DNA of 64,000 nt from Enoplosus armatus (Eukaryota; Chordata; Actinopteri; Centrarchiformes; Enoplosidae), in assembly GCF_043641665.1 (NCBI RefSeq), contig NC_092181.1, positions 11,997,818-12,061,817 of the forward strand, given 5' to 3'. Below the pieces are notes generated by a model, which saw only the letters and a program-made list of their open reading frames with translations, had not been told where the DNA came from and did no database searches. Both the position numbers and the translations under genes were made by a program. This document shows positions 26,590 to 35,093 of the stretch, piece after piece; position 1 is the first letter of the stretch, and every line of letters starts with the position of its first letter.

Positions 26590-29500
26590 ATAGAAAGCAG
26601 CAGAGATGACACCTGTAATCCTGACCGAACATTCAGACTGTGAGCAACAGCATCAACAAATCACCGGAGGTCCCTTCATTTCCTGCGCAGCTGAGCTACC
26701 AGGGAACTCGACTGATGTCTAGACGGCCAACAAGCTTGTTTCCATGGCTCTCATGAACAAAATCACATTAAGGAGGTGACACTACAAGTTCATTACAATT
26801 CAAATCTTTCCAGTTTGTTGCATCTTTTTCTGAAAGACTCCTGGAAGAAACGTTTCAAAATGGCAGTTGATTATTGTTACTTTTTGTCAGTAGTACTACA
26901 AAACACTTCTGGTTCCAGTTTCTCAAATGTGAAGATTTGCTGCTTTTCTTTGTTTTATATCACTGACTGTTGATCAGACAAAACAAGCATCACCTTGGAC
27001 TAATAATTTCAGAAATTATTAACTTAGAAGATAACCAGTGGAGTTTAGTGCTATGGATACATTTATGAGGGGGTCCCGTTTGTTTTGTAATGTGCAGGTA
27101 CGTGAACATGCGGGCAGAGTGATCCACATTCGTTGCTGATCGATAGTTGGTGGCGTCAACGCACAAAGAAACAAAGGCAGTGAAGAAGAAGACTGCAACA
27201 TTTTTTTTTAAATACATCTTCAAGGCTTTATCTTTGCCTTTATTAGATAAGAAACAGTCAAGAGTTGACAGGAAATTAAGGAAAGACAAATTTCCATGGC
27301 AACATTGCCAGTATTTTGAAGGCCGCCAGGCCGCCTGATTGTTAACAATGTTAAGACACACCATCTCTACATCCAGTACAAGAGGAGCAGAACAATAACA
27401 GATTCACCTGATTACTCACAGTGTGAATGCATGCCAAATGACTATATAACATTTAACACTCTGTATCCACGGTCAAACACACATAACGTGCAAACAAAGA
27501 CATTTACTCCAAAAGACACAAGTGTCACCTTTTCATAGAGGCTAAATATCAAGCCTGAGAAGTTCAGACCTTAAGGTGGTGTGAGATGCTGCAGTGCTCA
27601 CCTTCATGACGTTGAAGAGGACTTCCTGCCCCAGGCTGTCCTGGCCTTTGAAGAACTCGTGCTCGGGGTAGGTGCGGGCGATGTCTCTGCGGATGAGCTT
27701 CTCGCAGGGGGACGACATCTTCAGCAGCTCAGAGTACTGGTTCTTCACCGGCATGTCAGTGGCGTTGCCCAGCAGCTGCCAGACGATGGCCCGGAAATGA
27801 TGAGGGATGCCCTTTCTGATCAACTCCTGGAGGGCAGAGAGGGAGAGAGACATTAAAGAGGGTTAATATCTCGCTCCTTTATGCAGAGAGGGATGCAATT
27901 TTAAGCATCTCTAACTATCTCTTTAAGAGTAAAGAGCGGGTAGATGAGAGAGGAGGAATCCATTATGAAATGATGAATAGATATATTTACAAGGACAATT
28001 TAATATCATTTCATAATTAAAGCCACTCAGTACATTATGATGTATCAATTCTTCACCCACTCATATTTTTCATTAAAGCCAAACTCCACGTCATTTTTCT
28101 GTAGAGTTTGCAGGCAGCCAGTGCCATTTTGCTTGGTTTGTCTGCTCTCCCATTTCGCCCCTGACTCATTTTGCTGTCCCCTCTCTCATCCATCTTCTCT
28201 TCCCCTGGGTTTTCTCTTTTTGTCACAGAGGACGCAGACAGACTCGGAGAGAAAGAGGATGTAGAGACAGGGGTATTGGTGCAGTGCAACTAAAAGGTGT
28301 TTGGTGTCATTGTATAAAAACAAAAATAAAAATAAAAATTATATAAACACATGGCATCAGATCATGAAGGTTTTCTTCCACAAACTCTGTTCAGTTGTAG
28401 GGGAACGTCAACAAAAATAAACCCAGGGCTCTATGACACACACACATGCACACAGCTAAAAAGGACACACACTGTGACCTTGTGAATAAAAACAGACCAG
28501 TGACAAGTGAGTGTGGATATAGACGGCTTCTGAATGAAAGGTGCAATGAGTCAGGGATTTATGGGGACCTCTTTCTGTTTTGTCCCGTAAAGCGATCCAG
28601 TAAACTTCCTGTGAAACCAACAGTTGTATCCTCTAATCCTCTTACTGTTGTTCTTATTGTTAATTGCATTCAATGACTCATTCTTAGGAAACCGCTGCAT
28701 TATAATCTTTAATTTTCCATCTCCAGGTCCCTGATCCCCCACCTTCAGGAGTTTGTCCTTCTTGCGTCTCCATTCCTCCCACTCGTTGACGATGCGGCCC
28801 CACAGGATCCAAGTGTCCTCCTCCAGGTGTGACAGGTTGGAGGAGGCCGAGGAGCTGGACACCAGTGAGGAGCCGCTGTTGCGCCGTGAACCGCTCATCG
28901 ACCGCATGGACTTGGAATCAGCCTCCAGTAACCTGCAGGAAGAGACAGATTCCCAAATTATAATTGATTATTTCTGATGGAAAAGGTCCATGATTCCATG
29001 GCACAGCATGTTTGTCTTATACAGGATGGGACACACAGTGGAGAGTGACAGGGAAGCTAAGATGAGCATTAGGAGTCATCGGCAGGCAGATGTGACATTG
29101 AGGCAGACTGTGACATTGCGAGGATCAGAACAGTTTGTGGACAACCTTGCAGAGGCACCAGAAGCCTCAGGGCCGGTTACCTTAAACTACAGAATCAGAG
29201 GCCCATGAGGATATTACACACAGGGCTGACTGGCTGCGAACATTTTAAATAGACAAAAAAGAAACACTATGCCTTTTTTTGGGTGGAAGTTGACCAGTGA
29301 GTCAAACTGATAGAAAGCAATAAGATAATCTATCTTTTATATATTTCAAATGCCAAGCAGCCAAGCTATCTCAACCTAATAAATTACTATGCTGCCTTTA
29401 TGAGCACAGAGTTGGATGTTGAGCATGCATAAACAATATAAACAAAAAGGTACTGTAAACCGAGGATAGTCTGTTGTTTTTTAGTTCATTGAAAATGTTG

Positions 29501-32500
29501 TAGAAAATGGACCATATCTCATATGCAGTAATACTTTGTTTTACATACAGTACAATAATCTGTGCATATTGTAAACAAGGAGGCTGGCAGAGTATCTGTG
29601 GGTCATATTTCCAGCAACACATCTTTATCCCAGTACGCCACATGTTTACATGTCTACATGACCGTGCAAAATTTTGGTTTGTATAGGAATAATAATAAAG
29701 TGTGTTTATCACTTTGGTCTTGAGATGAAAACATTAAAAAGTCTTGTGTTTCGTCACATATTCATGGATTGCTGTTATTTACAAAGTCAAAGGGTTTGGC
29801 TGGTTTATCTGAGTCAGAAAACCTTATGCTGTGTTTCACACAAATAATCAGTTAAAGAAATAGTTTGGCATTTTGGGAAAAAGCTAATTAAATTTTCTTT
29901 GCTGAGAGTTAGATGAAAAGATCAATACCACTTTCATGTCTGCATGGTAAATATGAAACTGCAGCCTATTAACTTAGCAAGTGAGTCACTGCTCCCAGAC
30001 AAGAAGTAGTCCAGCAAATAACCCCTTGTAAAACCACAACTTGTTTTTACACCTCAGTTTTTGCATGGATTGAACAAACAAGATAAAATAAGTTAACTAC
30101 TGAGCTGTACAGGTGCTCGTAGGCTGATTTTGTTACCTTTGGACAGAGCCCAACTTTCTGTTTTCCCCTGTTTCCAGTCTTCATGCTAAGCTAAGCTAAC
30201 CAGCTGCTGGCTGTAGCTTCATATGTCATGTGCAGACATGAGAGAAGTTTCAATCTTCTCACCTAACTCTCGACAAGAAAGCAATATTTTTCCAAAATGT
30301 TGAACTATTTCTTTGGATGTTTTTTTTTTTATGTATTCCTCTGAGTCAGGGGCAGCAGGACAGCTGGAAGCAGAGATGATGTGATTAAAGAGGCTGCTGT
30401 TTGCCCCGAGGGTGTTGGGTTCAGTCCCACTTTGACCCAGAGTGTCTGATTCTTTTAAGTCACTTGACTTCTACGTCCTACACTTTGACTCCTCTGATGA
30501 AACATGTGATGGCTGGAGGAAGAACTGTACAGTATGTGGCTCCTTAAATATCACAGTGCTACTCCTTTTTCTTTTAAAAGTGGCTTACTGTCTGATGAGT
30601 CCCCGCTGAGGTTAATAAAGTCTAATAAAAACTAAATGTAGTTTAGTTTCTGCACTGGTGGGTCATGTCAGGTGAACATTTCCCACGGAGAATCTGTTGT
30701 GCTTAGTTGTGTGGGATTAAACCTTACCTAACACAGGGATTAAACCTCACCCATGAATGGAAAAGTCACTTTCTAAAACATGACTGTGAAACCAGGTGAT
30801 GACATTTTCAGACATTATCACTGAAGAACAGATCCTGAACTGATTAAATAATGAGCTTCCTGAAAGAACAGACAGTAGCATCCAGGGTACATGTATGTGT
30901 TTTACATTCCAGTGAGAATTAAAGGTTATTTGGTTTAATGGCCGAGGCACTACTCTGATGGAGAGACACTGACAGCAGGAACAGATGACAGGAAGTCATG
31001 CTGGTAATGTGAATTTCAGAGTGTGTCAGATAACATTCTGAGATAAAGTGAAATCTTTGTAGTGTTGATTAAAAATACAATTGTACTTCACAGTTAACAA
31101 TGTTTCCTGCAATATCACTGTAATGATATTGCAATGATAAATAGTGTATGATAAACACTGGATGAAATGGGATTGCTACTCTCAGGACACATTAATGCTC
31201 TTTTTTTTTAACCACTCCTTTTTGTTTTCAATACTAAGCGGCGACAGTGGCTAAATCCCTGTGTGATGAACTGTGTATCTGTCTGTGTTCATTTGGTGAC
31301 CTAATCCTAGTCCTTCTGTTCGTCTTCTTCTTGAAATTTAAATGTTATAAAAAGAAACATTTTCCACAGACAAATACTATATACTGCCCAGCGTCCACTT
31401 TTTTTAAAACACTAACCTACATAGTCATTTTTTGTTATGAGCCCGTGTGTTTCTTGCAGATGTAGGGCATGCAGATTCGTGATTCTAGGTCAAATTGACA
31501 TTGGCTTGTGGTAATTTTACACACATCCCTTTGCTCTGGACTGGGTGTTACACACCTTGAACAATGACAATGTTTCAACTCTCTGTGGACTTGAAAGGTG
31601 ACTGTAAAACATTTGGTTTCATTGTTTAATCGAGCACAGCTGCTGCAGTCTGCTTGGATTCATGACGGTTATGTTGAAAAAAGTATCAAAACATCCATAG
31701 AAACTTTTTAAACCACTCCTGTTGCATAATTCACTTCTCTGCTATCCATCTGAAAGCTTGTTTCAAGTAGTTGTAGGGCTGACCACACTTCTTCAGTCTC
31801 AAAGTGATACTTGAACCCAAGTCGAACTTTTGAGTTTGAGAAGGTTAAGCCTCACAAATATACAGCAAGTTCTGATATTTTCATGCACTCTTGAAAATCA
31901 GGGAAATATTAATTTAGTTTGGCTTGCTTTGCTTTGCATGGCCAGTGAAGGAAAAAGACTTTCTTCAGCTCAGCATACTTCTGGGTGTTCGGCAATATTC
32001 TGTTTATTGATCAAGGTAATTTATTGAGGACGGTGATATCAGTGGTTGCTATGTACTGCACAACACTAAATGTTGTCTGTGTGGGATCACAACTCACACA
32101 CTGTAACACTGTACAATTTCAGGAAGAAGAATAGCTACCTAGTTTGCTGATAACCGTTACCACTATCATCTTTTTACAAACGGCCCCTACAGATCTTATT
32201 TTTATCCCCTATCATGAAGTTATAATCATCTCCCATATTAGACCATCTCATTAATTACTTGCTGTTTTAACTCTACCTTCAACCCTAATTATTAGTTTTG
32301 TTCACGTAACATCTAACGTAGCTAGCGTAGTTAGTTAATGATGTGCTCCTTGGCCTTGTAAGTAACAATTGATTACTGTATGTATTGAGCTAATTAGCTA
32401 AACATGCTAACAACATCATATTCCGTTAAAGCTTATTTAGCTGATTGCTTGTGTTCTTGGATTTGGAAAAAGACATGACCCTCCAAACTCTTCAAATGGT

Positions 32501-32966
32501 TTCATCACGTGGAGAAACCAGAGCTGACAGGCCTGCTGCGTCTAGCTTCGGTTGCTAAGCTATGAATGGACAAGGGCAGGGGTTTAGCTAACAGTCAATT
32601 ATTAGGGAGTATAAAACTTTACACACATCCAATCCCTCAGTTTTAATTGGTTAAACCTGCTCCTGTACAACTGTAACAACGTTAAGTTTTCACTCCAATA
32701 GTTACGATGAGCTACTGATCTCACCTGTTCTGCTCCTCCAGTTTGGCCAGCAGCTCCAGTTCATCAGGACTCAGGTTCTCGGAGTCTGCCGGGGATGCCG
32801 CTGGTGCTGACAGCACTGCATCATGGGAAGAGGAGTCTGGGCTGAGCACTGGGCTGCCTGTTGACGGGGGGTCTGGGTCCATGCCGGGAGGTGAAGAAGG
32901 GCACTCTAGCAGAGGGAGAGCCCCACTAGAGCCCTCTCTTTCTGGGCTGCCGCTGGGTATAGACAT
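9046..32966 (-). CDS. evi5l: evi5l: EVI5-like TBC-domain Rab GTPase-activating protein (19 coding exons)
   Basis: Joining the exons gives 854 residues; human EVI5L is about 800. Residues about 150-380 are a TBC Rab-GAP domain, which speeds GTP hydrolysis on Rab proteins in membrane traffic. The arginine finger sits in IRRDIAR (R195) and the glutamine finger in YCQGS (Q232). Residues about 390-751 are heptad-rich coiled coil with repeated VRLREA-type units. The acidic tail ends in EALDN. EVI5L rather than EVI5 is indicated by the SPDSSSHDA N-terminus, the phrase EEDTWILWGRIVNEWEEW and the C-terminus. Coding exons 2-20 (5' to 3'): 32725-32966, 28743-28932, 27602-27826, 26451-26525, 26063-26188, 25750-25893, 25555-25644, 24786-24883, 24513-24573, 24304-24357, 23727-23759, 22695-22835, 15239-15355, 14470-14610, 14185-14361, 13624-13770, 13099-13194, 12873-12968, 9046-9357. 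All junctions are GT-AG and in phase. The start ATG is the first in frame after the exon 2 acceptor; a spliced 5' exon could change it. Confidence 0.96.
10274..10320. repeat. Perfect 16-bp inverted repeat, 15-base loop
   Basis: GATGTTTTGAAACTCA (10274-10289) and TGAGTTTCAAAACATC (10305-10320) are exact reverse complements. It is in the last evi5l intron and belongs to none of the repeat families seen here. Confidence 0.8.
12350..12610 (+). repeat. Interspersed repeat family C (GAGAAGCTGGAAT type), copy 1
   Basis: Contains GTGACGTCTTCAAACTGCTT, TTGTTTTGCCCAACCA and TTGAGAAGCTGGAATTGGGG; the matching reverse copy is at 41830-42070. The class is unknown. Confidence 0.55.
12873..12968 (-). CDS. 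evi5l: evi5l exon 19 (residues 720-751)
   Basis: Thirty-two codons, KEEGLIQGQLNHSDSRQYIN to IAELKNE. Acceptor TTTTTTCAG, donor GAG|GTTGGA. Confidence 0.94.
13048..13098 (+). repeat. (CA)25 microsatellite abutting the evi5l exon 18 donor
   Basis: Uninterrupted AC/CA dinucleotides; on the evi5l transcript it is (UG)25 and supplies the first bases of the intron. Confidence 0.98.
13099..13194 (-). CDS. evi5l: evi5l exon 18 (residues 688-719)
   Basis: Thirty-two codons, SKEEVMAVRLREADSMAAVA to AELEIQ, the most conserved tail segment. The donor is CAG|GTGTGTGTG, formed by the (TG)25 microsatellite at 13048-13098. Confidence 0.94.
13624..13770 (-). CDS. evi5l: evi5l exon 17 (residues 639-687)
   Basis: Forty-nine codons, NQIHSKLIGRNEQERSALQD to KRKQSESDCK, coiled coil. 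Acceptor TCTAG, donor AAG|GTCTGG (weak, with C at intron position 3). Confidence 0.93.
14185..14361 (-). CDS. evi5l: evi5l exon 16 (residues 580-638)
   Basis: Fifty-nine codons, HHMSRGSSTG, a Gly run, HWKESPKKNAMNELQDKLM and VRLREAQAQAEL. The WKESP and NELQD motifs are family-typical. The Gly/Ser linker is longer than in the human protein. Confidence 0.94.
14470..14610 (-). CDS. evi5l: evi5l exon 15 (residues 533-579)
   Basis: Forty-seven codons, RSTCLPDENNMAALQEEVKQ to LNQRWQ, a coiled-coil segment with the conserved LPDENN motif. Donor CAG|GTAACA. Confidence 0.94.
15239..15355 (-). CDS. evi5l: evi5l exon 14 (residues 494-532)
   Basis: Thirty-nine codons, YTEPFVSNLQTQLEQSRLRE to MQDKVLDLEK, matching the family TEDFVxxLExELEQSRLRE segment. 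It follows the 7.3 kb intron that holds the Tc1 and LINE copies. Confidence 0.94.
15403..16202. mobile_element. 800-bp element with CAGTGGGGC inverted ends
   Basis: CAGTGGGGCTTGATACCAAC at the left is mirrored by GTTGGTATCAAGCTTCACTC and GCCCCACTG at the right; TTGTTGATCAGC is also mirrored. The arms are about 40-50 bp and gapped. It has no coding potential. It lies 47 bp from evi5l exon 14. No clear target duplication was seen. Confidence 0.65.
15700..15760 (+). mobile_element. LINE 3' tail with CCCCCGGGG and TTCTGA repeat
   Basis: Ends AATAAAGTGTTTCTGATTCT like the tails at 3215-3295 and 45474-45727. It sits inside the TIR element at 15403-16202. Confidence 0.5.
16895..17365 (+). mobile_element. 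MITE family B copy 2
   Basis: Shares the phrases TACAAGTAAAAGTCCTGCAT and TACTTGAGTAAATGTACTTA and ends TTCCACCACTG. The left end is degraded. Confidence 0.7.
18650..19722 (+). mobile_element. L2-type LINE, 5'-truncated 3' end
   Basis: An open frame at 18637-18987 carries the C-terminus of a fish L2-clade reverse transcriptase: LHWLPVKSRIECKILLLTYK, APSYLKELI, PLLWNRLPV and FKRRLKTLLF. The 3' part holds a pyrimidine-rich microsatellite and ends with GGCGCTATATAAATAAAACT and an A/T-rich tail. It lies in an evi5l intron, antisense to the gene. The 5' limit is approximate. Confidence 0.85.
19399..19480 (+). repeat. (CTGT)n and (CT)n microsatellite inside the LINE 3' region
   Basis: TCTG tetranucleotides, a short break, more CTGT, then CT dinucleotides. 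Confidence 0.95.
20343..20724 (+). mobile_element. Foldback element family A copy 2
   Basis: Shares CAACATTTTGGGAGAAGAAT, GCTTAGCATAAAGGCTGGAA and, inverted, TATGCTAAGCTAAGTGGCTC with the other copies. The ends are degraded. It is in an evi5l intron near the Tc1. Confidence 0.7.
21001..22635 (-). mobile_element. Tc1-family DNA transposon, structurally complete, TA-flanked
   Basis: Inverted ends begin CAGTGCATCCGGAAAGTATT on both sides and extend about 215 bp inward with only about ten mismatches by eye. The element is flanked by TA at 20999-21000 and 22636-22637, the Tc1/mariner target duplication. It encloses a complete transposase ORF and sits in an evi5l intron in the same orientation as the gene. 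The ends and the ORF look young. Confidence 0.95.
21219..22259 (-). CDS. Tc1-family transposase, uninterrupted (346 aa)
   Basis: Full-length for the family (about 340 residues). The N-terminal paired-like helix-turn-helix region (about 11-110) binds the inverted repeats, with an AT-hook-like GRP at 65-67. The DDE catalytic triad is visible: D159 in WSDETK, D250 in QQDNDPKH and E285 in PDLNPIEHLW, giving the Tc1 D34E spacing. The Gly-rich KHGGGSIMLWGC box is present. No stop or frameshift. Plus-strand ORFs over this region are shadows. Activity cannot be judged from one copy; the variant IPDENLL may be copy-specific. Confidence 0.95.
   Translation of the reverse strand: MSEHKPSMKSKELSVDLRDRIVSRHKSGEGYRKISAALKVPMSTVASIIRKWKKFGTTRTLPRAGRPSKLSNRGRRALVREVTKNPMVTLSELQSSSVERGEPSRRTTISAAIHQSGLYGRVARRKPLLSKRHIAARLEFAKRHLKDSQTMRNKILWSDETKIELFGVNARRHVWRKPGTAHHQANTIPTVKHGGGSIMLWGCFSAAGTGRLVRIEGKMNAAKYRDIPDENLLQSALDLRLGRRFIFQQDNDPKHTAKISKEWLQDNSVNVLEWPSQSPDLNPIEHLWRDLKMAVHRRFPSNLMELERCCKEEWVKLPKDRCAKLVASYSKRLEAVIAAKGASTKY
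22695..22835 (-). CDS. evi5l: evi5l exon 13 (residues 447-493)
   Basis: Forty-seven codons, GQVTRAQEAEENYVIKREL to RELQQQR. The intron bases just upstream (CTGATCCAG) also read LIQ, nearly repeating the end of the microexon. The donor (GG|GTAAAC) lies only 59 bp from the Tc1 element. Confidence 0.93.
22995..23372 (+). mobile_element. Foldback element family A copy 3
   Basis: TTAAAGGAATCGTTTGGGAA at the left; CAGCAGCTGGTTAGCTTAGC and the inverted TATGCTAAGCTAAGCTAAGC inside; CCCAAAATGTTGAACTGTAT at the right. It is in the intron between evi5l exons 12 and 13. Confidence 0.75.
23727..23759 (-). CDS. evi5l: evi5l exon 12, 33-base microexon (residues 436-446)
   Basis: Encodes ESAALADRLIQ, present in human EVI5L between LEK and GQVTRAQ. 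Acceptor TGTAG, donor GTAGAG. It is a whole number of codons, so skipping would keep the frame. It is too short for simple ORF finding and was located by searching for the missing peptide. Confidence 0.9.
24304..24357 (-). CDS. evi5l: evi5l exon 11 (residues 418-435)
   Basis: Small 54-base exon encoding RLRTENRLLKQRIETLEK, a perfect match to the EVI5/EVI5L coiled coil. Acceptor CACAG, donor GTAAGA. Confidence 0.94.
24461..24512 (+). repeat. (AC)26 microsatellite abutting the evi5l exon 10 donor
   Basis: Uninterrupted; its right edge is the donor of exon 10 (24513). (UG)26 in the transcript. Confidence 0.98.
24513..24573 (-). CDS. evi5l: evi5l exon 10 (residues 397-417)
   Basis: Completes Lys 397 and encodes LEKEYTTIKNKEMEEQIEIK, the first coiled-coil segment. 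The intron begins inside a (TG)26 microsatellite (plus strand 24461-24512), so the donor itself is repeat sequence. Confidence 0.93.
24786..24883 (-). CDS. evi5l: evi5l exon 9 (residues 365-397)
   Basis: Encodes HFQKVIPHQFDSCPDKLI and YQVKYNPKRMK, the end of the TBC domain and start of the coiled coil. It ends two bases into a Lys codon with donor GTAAG. Confidence 0.95.
25555..25644 (-). CDS. evi5l: evi5l exon 8 (residues 335-364)
   Basis: Thirty codons, GLEIIFRVGLAILQYNQTDL to MEGMSQ, the late TBC helices. The donor is CAG|GTAAGC. Confidence 0.95.
25750..25893 (-). CDS. evi5l: evi5l exon 7 (residues 287-334)
   Basis: Forty-eight codons, EQLPELNVHFRSQSFHTSMY to IFDIFMYE, in the C-terminal half of the TBC domain. 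The segment reads LTFLPLP where the human protein has LTTFPLP. Confidence 0.95.
26063..26188 (-). CDS. evi5l: evi5l exon 6 (residues 245-286)
   Basis: Forty-two codons starting MPEEEAFCVFVRLMQEYR and ending CIYQFEYLLQ, near-identical to the human EVI5L TBC core. The donor is CAG|GTACAG. Confidence 0.95.
26451..26525 (-). CDS. evi5l: evi5l exon 5 (residues 220-244, glutamine finger)
   Basis: Twenty-five codons, AYSLVDREVGYCQGSAF onward, with the TBC glutamine finger Q232. The acceptor on the minus strand is a short T run plus AG, placed directly after a (TG)25 tract (26533-26583 on the plus strand is AC repeat). Confidence 0.95.
26533..26583 (+). repeat. (AC)25 microsatellite next to the evi5l exon 5 acceptor
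   Basis: Seven bases from the exon 5 boundary (26525); (UG)25 followed by a T run and AG in the transcript. Confidence 0.98.
26885..27015 (-). repeat. Interspersed repeat family C, copy 3 (partial)
   Basis: GGTTCCAGTTTCTCAAATGT then GATCAGACAAAACAAGCAT, a close match to the 41830-42070 copy. Confidence 0.5.
27602..27826 (-). CDS. evi5l: evi5l exon 4 (residues 145-219, TBC N-terminal half)
   Basis: Seventy-five whole codons starting ELIRKGIPHHFRAIVWQLL and ending LFNVMK. It carries the IRRDIAR motif with the catalytic arginine finger (R195) and the SPCEKLIRR block typical of EVI5 proteins. Confidence 0.96.
28743..28932 (-). CDS. evi5l: evi5l exon 3 (residues 81-144)
   Basis: Completes the split Arg codon, then encodes LLEADSKSMRSM, a Ser-rich stretch and EEDTWILWGRIVNEWEEW, the highly conserved lead-in to the TBC domain. 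It ends LLK with an AAG|GTGGGG donor. Confidence 0.95.
29862..30315 (+). mobile_element. Foldback element family A copy 4
   Basis: TTAAAGAAATAGTTTGGCAT at the left and CAAAATGTTGAACTATTTCT at the right; TTTCCAGTCTTCATGCTAAG and GCTAAGCTAACCAGCTGCTG inside. Confidence 0.75.
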
Positions 32967-32990
32967 GACGGTGACGATGGAGTGGGATAG
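32725..32990 (-). CDS. evi5l: evi5l exon 2 (5'UTR end, start codon, residues 1-80)
   Basis: The acceptor is a pyrimidine-rich tract with CAG at 32991-32993. The ATG is at 32964-32966, so 24 bases at the 5' end are untranslated. It encodes a Ser/Pro-rich, probably disordered N-terminus ending in the family signature SPDELELLAKLEEQNR. The donor GT is at 32723-32724 and splits an Arg codon after two bases. About 30 residues precede the point where human EVI5L starts. Confidence 0.88.
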
Positions 32991-33247
32991 CTGAAGCAGT
33001 GTGGGTGTGGAAAAAGGGTCTTCCAGTCTCCCTCCTCAGTGAAACTGGCTGTCGCCTGATTGGCCACCTGGCTGGCCGTGGAGCCAATATGATCAGAGGT
33101 CTTCAAACCTGTCACGGATGCAGAAAAAGCTGAATGAATACGACTGACCAAAAAGAAGCAGCAGTTAACACGTCATCACCAAAACTACCGTACAAAATCT
33201 GTGGCTACACAGCATGATATGTCCGGCCTGGTATCTTTGGACTGTGA

Positions 33248-33420
33248 CAAACAACAGTTGTCCTTATTGATTAATCAGTAGATTATTTATATTTTATTAA
33301 TTGTTTAGTCTTTATAATCTCTAAAAATAGCTTTAGGTGGTGTGTTCAAATCTCTTATTTTGTCTGACCAGTTGTCTAAACCCAAAGATATTACATTTAC
33401 AATGATGTAAAACAGAGAAA
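33248..33420 (+). repeat. Interspersed repeat family C, copy 4 (partial)
   Basis: TGATTAATCAGTAGATTATT at the start, TTATTTTGTCTGACCAGTTG and AAACCCAAAGATATTACATT further on, as in the other copies. Confidence 0.45.
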
Positions 33421-34799
33421 CGTATCTGTGCTTGATCAATGACTTTAACAATGTATTGATTATTAAAAAAACTATTTTAATAATCTTTTCTTTAAAAATT
33501 AAAAGACTGGAGGTGGTCAGGGTTATTAAGCTAATTTTAACTAAAATCTGTAACTGCTGGACATCCAAAATACTTGACCACATACACATATTATTGAAAA
33601 TTATAAGATTTTGTAATGGTTGAAAACTCCCTTTAATTCAATGGGATGAACTCGGTTTAACTTTGATTTGTGATTTTTAATAAATAATAGAACATATTGG
33701 TATCAAGATTACGCAGTGATGATTGTAGCAGTATTGTTTTGGTGAATGGCGCCCCACCACCAACAGACAAACATTAAACTAGTCAAACAAATGAAGGAGA
33801 CATGTACAAACATCACAATCATTTTCAGTTTGAGCACTTATTTGAAAATTAGGAGGCGCAAAGACGTGAGATGTCATGTTTGGCTCAATGGACTGAACAC
33901 AAGTAAACTGGTCATACTGGTCCGATCCAGCCCCTCCACACCCTGGCTCAAATAACTACTTTGAAGGAGTGGCCCTTAGTCACTGTAATGACATGAGCAT
34001 CATGCCTCGTCACTGCAGACAGACTCTGCTGTCAGAGAGCTGTTTTTCTTCACACCGAGATGTCTCACACACAAACAATGTTGTTGATGTGACATAAAAC
34101 TGTTGTGATCAATAGATTTGAAGGAACTGAGATATGAAAGAACAAACCTGTCAGTAGTGTTACACACATAATGACTTTATACACCATTCAATTAATACCA
34201 GGCTTTCAGAAGGACTCAGGTCAAACCGCGCGAGCGATTAATGTGCTTTAAGAAATAATAAATCAGTCAGATCATAAATAAATCAGATGAATGATTGAGT
34301 GAGTTCAGAGATAAGATAGGTGTCACAGTGCTTATAAAAAGCTGAAGCCACTGGCTAGAGACAGGACGGTTTGGGGAGCTTTTAATTGTCTCCCTTCTCA
34401 TGTAAAAAAGTTTTTTCAGTCAGTGGAAAATGGATGCAACAGTACTGTTTGGGCTGAAGGCATCCTTATTCAATTGGTTTTTTTTTTATAAATGATAAAA
34501 TAGTTGTGTGTGTGTGCTTGTGTCTTCCACATTTAATTAGTTAAGGGCATACAAGGGACAGGCATTTGTGTCTTGAGTGCAACATTTAACTTTCTAATAT
34601 TAGACAGCACACCTAGACCCTGCCCTTTGTTTTCCCCTCATCATATTCATCTGTACAAGCACACGCAGAAGATAGGGTTAGAGCTGGATATTAAGAGACG
34701 GTGTGAAGATTTCACACATGCCAGAGGAAAACAAACATCCCAGAGCTTGGCTGCTGTGCTGCCGCTAAGTTACCAGAGAAGAAGAAAGGACAAAGATTC

Positions 34800-34800
<1 letters not shown>

Positions 34801-34844
<44 letters not shown>
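34801..34844 (+). repeat. (AC)22 microsatellite
   Basis: In evi5l intron 1; uninterrupted. Confidence 0.98.
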
Positions 34845-34846
<2 letters not shown>

Positions 34847-35051
34847 TATACATATACAAACTCTGCTTATTTCCCTCTCAGAGGGGCAGCTGAGGAGGAG
34901 CTGCAATTGGTCAGTGGAGAAAATTAGGCAAAAAGGCCAAACTGCTGCTCTGTAACAGGGAGCGAAATGCGGAGACACAGCCCACTCCCCTGACTCTCCC
35001 TCCTTTGCATTATGGATGGCAGCTCTTTTACTGGGGGAGCCCAGTGGAAAT

Positions 35052-35053
<2 letters not shown>

Positions 35054-35091
<38 letters not shown>
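35054..35091 (+). repeat. (AC)19 microsatellite
   Basis: In evi5l intron 1; uninterrupted. Confidence 0.98.
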
Positions 35092-35093
<2 letters not shown>
